A stretch of DNA of 64,000 nucleotides from Sophora flavescens (Eukaryota > Streptophyta > Magnoliopsida > Fabales > Fabaceae), in the NCBI GenBank assembly GCA_030762895.1, contig CM061068.1:155516811-155580810 (forward strand). Reading direction: 5' to 3'. The position numbers and the translations under genes were made by a program. The notes beneath the pieces were generated by a model, which ran no database searches, had not been told where the DNA came from, and was given only the letters and a program-made list of their open reading frames with translations. Below, in pieces: positions 1-12,300 of this stretch. Position 1 is the first letter of the stretch. Each line of letters opens with the position of its first letter.

Positions 1-1525
1 TGCTTTGATTGAAGATGGCAACATTGTATGAAGCAATTAATTGAGGATGTAGAATTTGATAAAGTATGATTTAAAGAAATGTAGCGAATAATTCCTTGCA
101 GAGATTTGATAATAAAATAATTTGCTTGTGTAATTAAAGGAAAGCAAACAAGGATAAGGTCCTTCATTGGTTATTTTTCTAAAAGATGGCCCAAAGAGTT
201 TTGTGCAACAGAAGTAAATCTGTCCAAATGATTCAAATGTAATAATTTTATGTGAAGTATGATACTGATGATCAATGGTGCTTCTTATAATGAGGAACAA
301 AGAACACGAACTATACCAACTGAATGGACCAGTTTTGCGCTGCTTTCCATTTTTTCCCTGGCACTCCACCCATTCTTTTGAAGAAAATTCTTTTCTTTTA
401 TCATACATAGTACTGTTTTGTGTACGACATCTTACACTAGTAGTTTTTCAAGTCCCTATCAAATATGACAATCATTTAGTTGAATGGTAGCAGAAGCCAA
501 CTGTTGGAAGAGCATCATTAGGAGGGGGCTGATTACTCTTGCTATCACCCTCACATTTTAAAAACCATAATTCCTTTTTAAACTCTGGTATTCATACCAT
601 TTCAAATATCATTGATTTGGCAGTGATGTTATTATGGGATAATTTTGCTAACAATTTGTTAGGAAGTTTTGCTTGGAAAAGAATAAAATTACTTTTGAGA
701 CTATCTGATGTTTGAAATTTGAAAACATGAAAGTATTGAGCTTGGCAAGCAGGATTTTGGTTCTGGTCTGGATAAGTAAATAAAATGTGAAATATACAAT
801 TTAGATTGGAAATCACAGTGGATTGAAACTTTTATTATTGACAACTGATGACATCTTATGTAGATTAAATCACGAGAAAGAAAACTGATGCTTTAATGGT
901 TGGGTTCATATTTGTTAAGATTTATGGGGTCTATGGGAAGCTTAAATTTCTGTTGATACTCTGAGGTTTTATTTTTTTAATTATTTATTTCCTTTATAAA
1001 TATTGACTCTTGATGTTTTTGTTTTGTTACAGATAATTAATATGAGTGGAACTGAGAAAATAAAATTATTTTATTATTTTTGGACTGGGAGATTTGTATA
1101 ATTTAGTGAAAGTTCAATTTTTTCTTTAAAACTCAACTACATTCAAATTTTATTTGAAGATCTGGAAGGAGTGTATGTACCATGTATTTTGGGGATTGGT
1201 TTTGCAACAGTTGGGTCTTTCGAGTTTGAAAGTAAAGAATGCAACTGTAACTTGAGTAGTTTCTTCCATTTTGATCTTTTTAAAACTTTCTGTTGGATGA
1301 AACTATGTTAGAACAAAAAGGAATTAATTTCAGCTGTTGTTTTATGGATAAAATTCCAGCCTGGCATTCTTCAGCTCAACATTTGGTAGAAATCAACTTC
1401 CTCCCATCTTATTACTGTTTTCTTTTACTCGTTTTGTATGTATATGTTATTGATGTTTGTGTTAAACTGTAGATATTATTACTAGTTCAAATTGCAATGA
1501 ACATTATATGTGGGCATTCTTTCAG
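1..1525. other. AT-rich non-coding sequence, probably intron of the gene at 1526-23879
   Basis: No recognisable coding segment, RNA gene or mobile element is visible. Open frames here are short and have no family features. The stretch ends in a splice acceptor (TTCTTTCAG, ending at 1525) that opens a phase-0 exon, so at least its right part is an intron whose upstream exons lie outside the window. Confidence 0.55.
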
Positions 1526-4500
1526 GAACCAGTAATAAAACCAGCTTGGAACACATTTGCTAGCAGTCTCAGTGGTATTTGGAAAGGCGTAGGTGCTGTG
1601 TTTTCTCCTATCACGGCCGAAATGGAGCCAATTGAAATAAGTAACAGGAATGAAAACCTATATGACTGCTATACTCTTTCTCGTATAGAGGCAGCACCAT
1701 CATCTTCAGGCGAACGTACATCTCAAATACAGAGAAAGGTTAATTGGGTGACTTTGAATCCTTATGGTGAAATACCACAGCATATTGAAGGTAGCAACAT
1801 AGCTAAAGAAGGGTCCAATCATGGTAATGCTTCTGTGATCAGGAAGCAAAGCACCAGGGAAAATGTAACAAGTCATGTTTTGCCTACATTTGAGTCCTTT
1901 GACTTTGAAAGAAGTGATGTAATGGAAGAAGATGTCTTGGGCTGTGAACCGGGTCTTGTTTACTTTGAAGTAAGATTCCTCACTTTTTCATGGTAGTATA
2001 AATTTTTCTATGGTTGCTTTTTACAACGAGGATATGTGATGTTTTTTCTAAGAATTTATCTTGCAGTTTTCCTTGCATAATGGAACACAATTTTCTCACT
2101 TTTGCTAAATAAAAGGATGACCATTTTCCTGGTTAAGTGAAATTAAACCTCTCCCGAAATTTTGCATAGTAACAAATAAAGCATACTCGTTCGGTTGTCA
2201 AAAGATATTCATGATGACTTTTGGGTTGTTTCTTTCTTCTTACTTTGTAGTGTTGAGACTTTTACCTCCATCCTGTGTATGGTCTTTCTTTTTCTTCCAC
2301 TCTATCCTTATTGATTGATGTTGGAATTGAGGAGTATCACTAAACTGGTAAGGTGATATCAGAACACTATTTTGTTATAAACATTCACTGGAATCTCTTC
2401 CCTTCTACTGATATTACCGTGATATCAGCATCAGGGATATTTGTACAAGAACTTATGTAAATCTCACCCCTGCCCTCACCTGCCACGTGGGCAGGTTGTT
2501 ACAATGTGAACCTACATCATGCTTATCAAACTCCTGTTCCCCCATTTTCACATGACATCCTCCTCTAATTCTATGCTATCATTCTTATTCTTCTTAACAT
2601 ATACCCTAGAGATAAGTTTGAATTGATAGGAAACTGGAATCAAACTAGTAGTATCAATGAATATTCACTTCACACTGGAAATGCTTTCTCTACTACTGAT
2701 ATTGACGTGAGTATTAGATCAAGGTTTACACGGACAAAATGGGAAACTCTCACACTCACAGACAAAAACAGAAATACAGAGAAGTGCATACACTTTGAGG
2801 GCTCTGCTTCCTCCCTTCCCAATTCTTAGTTCCTCACTCGAATCTTGCTTACCCTGCAGGTTGTTACAACTTGAACCCATATCATGCTTATCACACTCCT
2901 TTCCCCATTTCCCAGAAGACACCCAATTCTAATTCTTTGTTATTGTTCCCTATGTTCTTAACATATACCCTACAGATAAAGTGGGTGTCTAACAGATACT
3001 TGCACCTATATTTATTTTTTTACTATATAGTTCCTCTCAAGTTGAGGCTTATGTTTGATGAGCTCTTAGCTTCCTAAAAAGTACAAGATAACCTGGCCCC
3101 AATGTAAAACTTTCAACTCTTTGTACGATACCATGTAGAACAAATCAACAAAGTGAATGTAAAATGTGAGGAACCCAACAATTTAGAGATGGAGATGTAG
3201 AAGAAAACATTGTATTATTGATATTCCCTATCTTGTAACCAGGAGTTACAATGATGGGAGAAGAGGAAAGAAATAAAATACAAGGTTGTAGGCAAATTAG
3301 AGAGTGCCTAATTCTCTCCCAAGTTCCAAGTCCCAAATTCTAGCCTCCCTCTATTCTCTCCCTTCTCATGCATATAAACCTCCCTCACTTAGCACACAAT
3401 TCCAACGCGCGCACACACTCTCTCACTGCCAGCTAGGCAATTAGTTACACCATTCTCTCTCCTTCATATGATCAGGTGCATTGCACCTTTTGTGCTTCAC
3501 ATAGACCTTAGTGGGCCTTGGGTCTGTATCATAAAACCTCTCTTAATAATATAAAAAGGGCAAAATTGCACTTTTGGTCCCTTAAGTTATTTGTTTTGTT
3601 CAAATTGGTCCCTTAAGTTTTTGTTTTTGACAAACTAGACCCTTTAAGTTAGGTTCGGGTGACAAAGTGAGGCTTTGTTTACCATTCCTGCAGATGTGTC
3701 ACTCCCGAGCCTAGGTGGCAATGCTGACTTGACAATTAAAATAATAAAATAATAATTTCATTTCAACCCAACTTCTCCAACAATCCCCATCTTCCATCTT
3801 CAACAACTTATTGTACAGTGTACGTCTTCTACGGCGGCGGTGGCGGCACGATCTCCGCATACGCCCCACGACACGAGTCTGCCATCCACACGCAGATTCG
3901 CATGGCCTCCGTCGCCGCATGTGCCTTCTGCCTTGCAGCTGTTCACGTCTCCGTGTTCGCGCTTTCTGCCTCGCCGCCGCCTGCACAAAACCATACCAGA
4001 TCCGCGCCGCCTGTCACTCCCCCACGCGTTCGACCACCATCCCTGGCTTGTACCGACTCCGGAAGTGCCGCGCACCACCTAACCAGAGGCGTCCTCCCCC
4101 GCACGAACGCCTTCCAGCCGCCACCCAGCTCCGGCATTGCTGCCCCATTCTCGCTGTCACGACCCGAATTAGATCCGCTCGTCACCGCTGTTCGAGTCCT
4201 TGCCACTCGCCTCCGTCGCACTGCTCACCACTGCCGCTGCACAGATCTGCCATCATAGCTCCCTTCGTCTCCTTCGTTGGTAATGTGGGAGAAAGTTAAG
4301 ATTTTTAGAATTTTTATTTTGGTTTCAGTGGTCAGCTTTGAATCTGCTACTCTATTTGCTTTGAATTGTTTTCAGGAAGACAACCCATTTTGGTAATGAG
4401 TTGAATCGCCATCCAGCTGCCGCCGCCGCCGCCCAAGACATGCAGTGGGTTGTTGAAGATGGAAGAAGTGGATTGTTGAAGAAGATGGAGAAAATAATAA

Positions 4501-5324
4501 AAAAGAAAAAGAGAAAATAAATTTTATTTATTTGTTTATTAAATTTTTATTTTTTAAATAAATTTTTATTTTATTATATTAATTGTCAAGTCAGCAGTGC
4601 CACCTAGGCTCGGGAGTGACACATCTGCAGGAATGGTAAACTAAGCCTCATTTTGTCACCCGAACCTAATTTATGTGTCTAGTTTGTCACAAAAAAAACT
4701 TAAGGGACCAATTTGAATAAAACAAATAACTTAAGGGTCCAAAAGTGCAATTTTGCCAATAAAAAGGACAGGAACAATTTAGTCTGACTTGAATAGCTCT
4801 CCATTCTTGGAAAACAATGAAAGAACCAATAGATAAACAAGGGCAAATTTTGAAGACTTTAAAAGGGGAGAGACACACTTCAACTTCTAACTTCTGATAA
4901 AATACAGTTGGACCTCCCTATCAGGAAAAAAAGTATATTTGAGTTCTGAAATAACATGTGTCATGTATGTCTGAGAAAAATACCAGTGGTACTACAGACG
5001 GTCATCATGATTTTGTCAACAAATCATGAAGGGTAATGCCAAATATGGTATGAAGAAGTTATACGAATTCGCCCCAGTAGCCGGTTGACTTCTCAATAAA
5101 CATGGTTAGTGATCTATCAGAGAAATGCTAAAATTTCGTGAAGAGGACAGATCATGTGTTAGGCAGATAGGCATGTCTGATCTGAAAGGTTTTGGCCCCT
5201 TTCTGTTTTTACCAGTGTCTTTCCCCCTTCATCAATATGAAAATGCATTGCTGGCTGTTTTGTGGGAGTTGGTTTTTTGACTGAAAATGTTGTTAGATAA
5301 TGTTTCTACAAATCCAAGTAATCA

Positions 5325-5365
<41 letters not shown>

Positions 5366-6335
5366 ATAGACTACTGTTAGTTTGTGTCTGTTCTCCCCTT
5401 TGTATTCCATCAATAATTATAATTAATGAATTGCAGGACGGGTCTTATTCTAGGGGTCCTATAGATATCCCTGTGGATGAAGATGGTGATACAAAGTACT
5501 ATATCACACCGATTTTCAAGTTTGAACAAGTAAGTCTGGCATGCTACTGACAGGATTTCATATTTATAGATCCTTCTCTGGTATCAGTTATTTTTAACAC
5601 AGATCATGTGCACTTAGATTGTTCTTGCATGCGGCAATTCACATTTACTTGTATGGGAAAAAATGAAAATTGAATTGATTTCTCAAGTATTATGCTTAAT
5701 ACAAAGTACAACATATTGTTTTGGTTGTCAGTACATGATAAATTTCTAGTTCAATAATTAGCACCATGTTAAAAGCCACAAGGCTCTGTTATATAATATA
5801 TGGCTCATGCCAGTATTCTATAAAGCACTGACACTTCTGGCTTTAGGGGCGTCTGAGTGTTTGACACGCGTTCGACACCGATGCTCATGCGATACTCGTA
5901 CGAGATGTGTTTGACACTCCTTGTCAGACGTCCAATTTCAAAATTAATTTTTGTTGGCATAGACATATAAAGCACTGACACTTCTGGCTTTAGGGGCGTC
6001 TGAGTGTTTGACATGCGTCCGACACCGATGCTCATGCGATACTCGTACGAGATGTGTTTGACACTCCTTGTTAGACGTCCAATTTCAAAATTAATTTTTG
6101 TTGGCTTAGACATGGCTCAAACACTTGGCTGAAACTTTTGTGGCTGGATACATAAAGGACATCTAAAATTTTATAATTATGTATCTTATTATTCTTTTTC
6201 TTAGACCTATTATCATAGGGAAAATGTAGTGTTTAACAAGTTGTTTTCAGATGATGAATATATATAAATCTTGATTCTCAATTTACATCTTTTATAATGA
6301 TGCTGATATTTAATTTTATTTGATTTAACACATAC

Positions 6336-6378
<43 letters not shown>

Positions 6379-9300
6379 ACGGACCTAGAGCCCAATAGGC
6401 CCAATGGGACCAGAATTACTAAGTTTGACAAAAGGGTGCATGATGCACTTGATCCAGGTCAGCATAACTAACTTTGCTGATCTGGCAGGAGAGAGAAAGA
6501 GGGTGAGAGAAGTGCGTTTCAGCAGCTGGGAGTAAGGGTGTAAATGAGCTGAGCTATTCGTGAACTACCCGGGCTCGGCTCGTCGAATGCTTGATGAAGC
6601 TCGTTTGTTTAATTAAATAAACAAACTCAAGCTTGAGAGTGAGCTCAATTATTTAAATGAGCCAAGCTCAAGCCTTATAGGCTCGACATTAAGGGCTCGC
6701 CAATAGCTCGTATATATATATATATTTAAAAATTTTAAATTATATATAATAATATGGCCAAAAAAATTATATATAATAATATATTATATATACTAATACT
6801 ACCGTGTTTTTCATTTGCTTCCTCTTTCTTAATGAATTGCTGACCGATGGACTTCCCTTTCATACAACTAAACTTTCAAAATTAATGGTTGAGTCCTGTT
6901 AGAATTAGTTGGACGGTGCAGACGGTGTTCCTAGGATTTAGCTTATCATTCATTTTCTTGTAAATTGTAAATTGTATTTACTATTGAGTGTATATATATA
7001 TATATATCAAAGTATGATGAATAAAAATTACTCAAGCATTTCACAAATATTATTGTTATCTAAATTATGTCCAAGTCTTTCAATATGGTATCAAGAGCAA
7101 GATCATTTGTCCTTTGAAGGTTTCTGCCTCTGGTCAAGCAGAATCCTTGAATCTTCCATTGTTAAACGAACTTTTCTGCCTCTGGTTCATTTGTCCTTTG
7201 TCACCTGCAGTATTCACACAAAGTCTTCCCAAACAGCACCCCTCAAAACCAAACGTCACTGTCCTGATCGACCCACTGACCTTCGTCGTTGGAGAACCAC
7301 TCAGAAGCCGCCGACCGGCAAGTCACAAAAGACCCATCGTCGGAAAACTTCCCCACGCACCGCCACGCGCCTCAGCACACACTTCCCTCTGGCGGCGCGT
7401 GTAAGCCACGCGCCACCTTCCAGACGTCAGATCCGCCACGCGCTTGCCCATATGTACTCGTCGGCCTCTCCTCTTCCAATCTAGGTGATCAATTCTTCGT
7501 TTCTCCAACATTTTGACAAGTGGGTCTTCTCCCTTTGGTGCTCTGTTCTTGTCTTCCTAGTCTACTCCAGCTTGTTTTTTTTTCATTTATGGTCCTTGCT
7601 TGCTGGTCATTGCTGGTCCCTCTCCTCTGACTGGTTTGGTGAAAATGGGTCGTCCTCATTGCTTATATTGCAAGAGTTGGTCACAGTCAAAAGACCTGTT
7701 ATTCTCTCCATGGTTTTCCTCAAAAATCAATCAATGCTGAAATGTTCAAGGAAAATTTTTCCGAAGTCGGGTACCGAGAGTATCTTCAATTGAAAGCTGC
7801 CCATCAATCTCATGGGTCTACTGCCACTGGTGTTCATGACTCCGCAGACTTCATATCTCAATCCGGTAACAATCACAATCTTTGGATAATTGATTCAGGT
7901 GTCTCTGATCATATTGCTGGTAATTGTTCTTTATTCTCCTCCATATCTTCTCCTAAATTCCCTCACTTCATAACTCTTGCGGATGGTTCTAAGGTCAGCG
8001 CCCAAGGAATCGGTCATGTTTCAGTCAATCCTTCTATAACTTTAAAATCTGTTTTGTTTATACCCGATTGCCCTTTTAATTTGATCTCCCATAGTCAACT
8101 TACCCGCTCTCTAAACTGTTCAGTAACTTTTGATGTTGGTTCTTTTACTATACAGGAACGTGGTACGGGTCGGATGATTGGCGTAGGACATGAATCACAT
8201 GGTATTTATTACCTCCAATCAGCTCCTTCTGTAAGTTGTACTGCAGTCGAGTCTCCAAATCTTCTTCATGAACGATTGGGCCATCCAAGTTTGTCAAAAT
8301 TGAAGCAAATGGTTCCGAATCTTGCAAAAATGTCATCATTGAACCGTGAGTCATGTCAACTAAGCAAGCATGTTCGCTCTTCCTTTCCCAGCAAAGTTGA
8401 AAGCCGAGTTGATTCTCCCTTTTCAGTTATCCATTCAGATATATGGGGACCGAGTCATGTGTCTTCTAATGGTTTCTGATATTTCGTTACCTTTATTGAT
8501 GAGTTCTCTCGGTGCACTTGGGTTTTCTTAATGAAAGAACGATCTGAACTTTCATCTATTCTCACCATTTTTGTTAATGAGGTCAAAACCCAATTTGGTA
8601 AGACAATCAAAATCCTTAAAAGTGATAGTGCAAAGGAATATTTTTCTTCTGCTATTTCTTCCTTTTTTCATCATAGGGCATTCTCCATCAATCCAGTTGT
8701 CCTCATACCCCTCAACAAAATGGCATAGCTGAAAGGAAGAATAGACATCTTGTTGAAACTGCTCGGACCTTGTTACTTCATGCGAATGTACCTGTCCGAC
8801 ATTGGGGTGATGCAGTTTTGACAGCATGTAATTTAATTAATCGGATGCCTTCATCCTCTCTTGATCATAAAATACCACATTCCATTTTATTCCCTAAAGA
8901 GCCACTATTTCATGTCGCTCCACGGATATTTGGATGCACTTGTTTTATTCACGACTTGTCTCCGGGTCTTGATAAGCTTGCTGCCCGAGCCATCAAATAT
9001 GTCGTTTTGGGATATTCCAGGTTACAGAAGGGTTACAAGTGTTACTCCCCTGTGCAGAATCGTTATTTCATGTGTGCAGATGTAACGTTCTTCGAAGAAA
9101 AGTTTTACTTCTCACCATCCACAGTTGAGTCTTAGACTATTCAAGAAGTCTTTCCGATTCCGTATCTTGGTCCATCACCTTCTCCTTTGTCGGAATCAGT
9201 TTCGACTACAGAAATTCCTAACAATCCCCCACTCGAGCAATCTCAAAGGTCACCCATCATATATTATCGTCGTCCACGAGTTCTTAATACAGAATTGGAA

Positions 9301-12300
9301 GGCAAGGCACTGAAAGACCAGCTGAATCATGTCCTACTCCAGCAGATGACCCTACTACGGACCTACCTGAAGGAAACCTTGACTTGCCCATTGCTCTTGG
9401 TAAAGGTACTCGGTCTACTCGAAATCCTCATCCTATTTATAACTTCTAAAGTTACCATTGTCTCTCTCCTTCTTATTATTCTTTTGTGTCATCTATATCT
9501 TCTGTTTCCATTCCTAAAAATGTTTGTGAGGCATTTGATCATCCAGGACGGCGACAAGCCATGATTGATGAAATGCAGGCTTTGGAGCATAATGGTACTT
9601 GGGACTTGACTCCTCTTCTTCCTGGAAAGAAACCCGTTGGCTATCGATGGGTATATGCTATTAAAGTCGGGGTCAATGGACAGATCGATCGGCTCAAAGC
9701 CCGGCTTGTAGCCAAAGGTTACTCTCAGATTTATGGACTTGATGATGGAGATACTTTCTCCCCTATGGCCAAAATCACTTTTGTTTGATTATTTCTTGCC
9801 ATGGCTGCCATCTGTCGTTGGCCATTATATCAGTTGGATATTAAAAATGCATTTCTTCGTGGAGAGTTAGAAGAGGAGATTTATATGGAGCAACCTCCTG
9901 GATTTGTTGCTCAGGGGGAGTCCGGTTTGGTTTGCAAGCTACGACGATCTCTCTATGGGCTGAAACAGTCTCCACGAACTTGGTTTGGAAAATTCAGCTC
10001 AGTTATTCAAGCTTTTGGAATGAAACGTAGTGAAGCAGATCATTCAGTCTTTATTGCTATACCTCTTCAAATAGATGCGTTTACTTGGTGGTCTATGTAG
10101 ATGATATAGTCATCATAGGATATCAGGAGAAAATTTCTTAGCTGAAGGAACATTTATGTAGCCATTTTCAGACCAAGGACTTGGGGAAATTGAAATATTT
10201 TCTTGGAATTGAAGCTGCTCAGTCAAAGAATGGGATTATCATCTCACAGAGGAAGTATGCATTAGACATACTTAAAGAAACAGGTATGTTAGATTGTTGA
10301 CCAGTTGATAGTCCCATGGATCCGAATCAAAAATTGCTACCCAACCAGGGGGAGCCTTATTCTGATCCTGAAAGATATCGGAGATTGGTTGGGAAGCTCA
10401 TCTATCTCACTATTACAAGGCCAGATATTTCCTTTGCAGTGGGAGTGGTGAGTCAATTCATGCAGTCTCCTCATAATGATCATTGGGATGCAGTAATTCG
10501 AATTCCGAGATACATTAAAAAGACTCCAGGACAAGGACTACTTTATGAAGACAAAGGAAGCACTCAAATAGTTGGATTTTGCGATGCAGATTGGGCAGGA
10601 TCACCCATTGATAGGCGTTCCACTCCAGGGTATTGTGTCTATTGGAGGAAATCTTGTCTCGTGGAAGAGTAAGAAACAAAATGTTGTTGCAAGGTCTAGT
10701 GCAGAGGCTGAATATAGAGCTATGGCAGTAGCCACGTGTGAGCTCATTTGGATTAAACAACTTCTTGAGGAATTGAAGTTTGGAGATACTCAACAAATGA
10801 AGTTATGTTTTGATAACTAGGCAGCTCTCCATATAGCTTCCAATCCAGTATTCGATGAGAGAACTAAACATATTGAGATCGATTGTCATTTTATCCGAGA
10901 AAAAGTCCTTTCTAAAGAAGTCATCACCGAATCTGTTAGCTCTAATGATCAACTGGCAGACGTCTTTACAAAATCTCTAAGAGGACCGAGAATTCAAAAT
11001 ATTTGTTCCAAGCTTGGAGCATTTGATTTCTATGCTCCAGCTTGAGGGGGAGTGTTAGAATTAGTTGGACGGTGCGGACGGTGTGGACGGTGTTCCTAGG
11101 ATTTAGCTTATCATTCATTTCCTTGTAAATTGTAAATTGATTTACTATTGAGTGTATATATATATATATAAAAGTATGATGAATAAAAATTACTCAAGCA
11201 TTTCACAAATATTATTGTTATCTAAATTATGTCCAAGTTTTTCAATAAGTCCTAACCAACCTGATTGTAGTCTAAATATCTTTTGGGTCCAATAGTTAAA
11301 CCCACTCCCAATAATTTTTTGTTATTATCCTAATGAAATGTCTTTCCAACACATACTCGTAAATCTCTAATATAAAGAAAATCATTTGTATCATACTATA
11401 ATACTAAGTTACTAAGCTACGGCTACAAGCAACATAAAAGCGCACTAAAATGTCTCATTTATATTTTTGTGTTCTCGAGTGGACAACATTTTGAAGGAGA
11501 TTATTGGCTTTTTCATGCCAGTAGTGCAATTTGATTGCATAATTACGGGACTCGTGTGGTTTTAAAAATATTTATGTAATTTGTGTAAGTCGTAGCTAGT
11601 AGTCACGAAATGTAAATGAAAGTCGTATATAGAACACACGAATTTACATTTTTTATAATTTTTCACCGCAAGTCGTATTGAACACCTACGACTTCTATAT
11701 GTCATGAAAACTTTTTAACTAGTCGTATGGGTCACATACGACTTCAACATCATATAAGTTTTTTAAAAAAATTATGAAACATCATGTCATAACTCATAGG
11801 GCCACGTCTCTTTATTTTAAGTACACAATAGAAATATAATATTAAATATAAATTTAAATAACTACAACATAAAACATAAAATAAAATAAAATAACTATAG
11901 CATGAAATATAAAATTAAATAACTATAATAGAATTATAAAAAAACCTAAATGATATTTTTGGTCCCTTATCTTTATTTTAGGTTTCAATTTGGTAAAAAA
12001 AAAATTCATTTTGGTCCATTATCTTTTATTTTAGGTTTCAATGTAGTCCTTTCCGTTTAAATTGTGGTACGTAGATGACCAAATTGATATAAATTTTACA
12101 AAATAAGGGATCATTTCGGAACAAAAAGAATAAAAGATAGATCATTTTGGGACAAAAAAAAGAACCACATTGGTTTAACTTTTGCAAAATGATCCCTTAT
12201 TGTTCTGAAATGGTCCCTTATTTTACAAAATTTATATCAATTTGGTCCTCTACGTACCACAATTTAAAAGGAAAGGACTACATTGAAACCCAAAAGAAAA

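Larger units (their letters stand above)
6897..11247 (+). mobile_element. Ty1/Copia LTR retrotransposon 1, degenerate, most of gag missing
   Basis: The 5' LTR is 6897-7085 and the 3' LTR 11053-11247. Both start TGTTAGAATT and end TTTTCAATA or TTTCAATA, and are flanked by AGTCC (6892-6896 and 11248-11252). A TGGTATCAAGAGC primer-binding site follows the 5' LTR, and a GAGGGGGAG polypurine tract precedes the 3' LTR. The 3' LTR has an extra 10-bp tandem duplication of the GGACGGTGT segment. Domain order protease, integrase, RT, RNase H is Copia-type. The element is nested inside the transposon 6534-13221. Confidence 0.9.

Noticed and set aside
3818..4299. Overlapping GC-rich open frames as a host protein gene
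   Set aside because: They lie inside a TIR element, overlap in several frames on both strands and lack family motifs; treated as element cargo.
5805..6113. 102-residue minus-strand protein with internal repeat
   Set aside because: The repeat simply reflects the 147-bp DNA duplication; 147 is divisible by three, which keeps the frame open.
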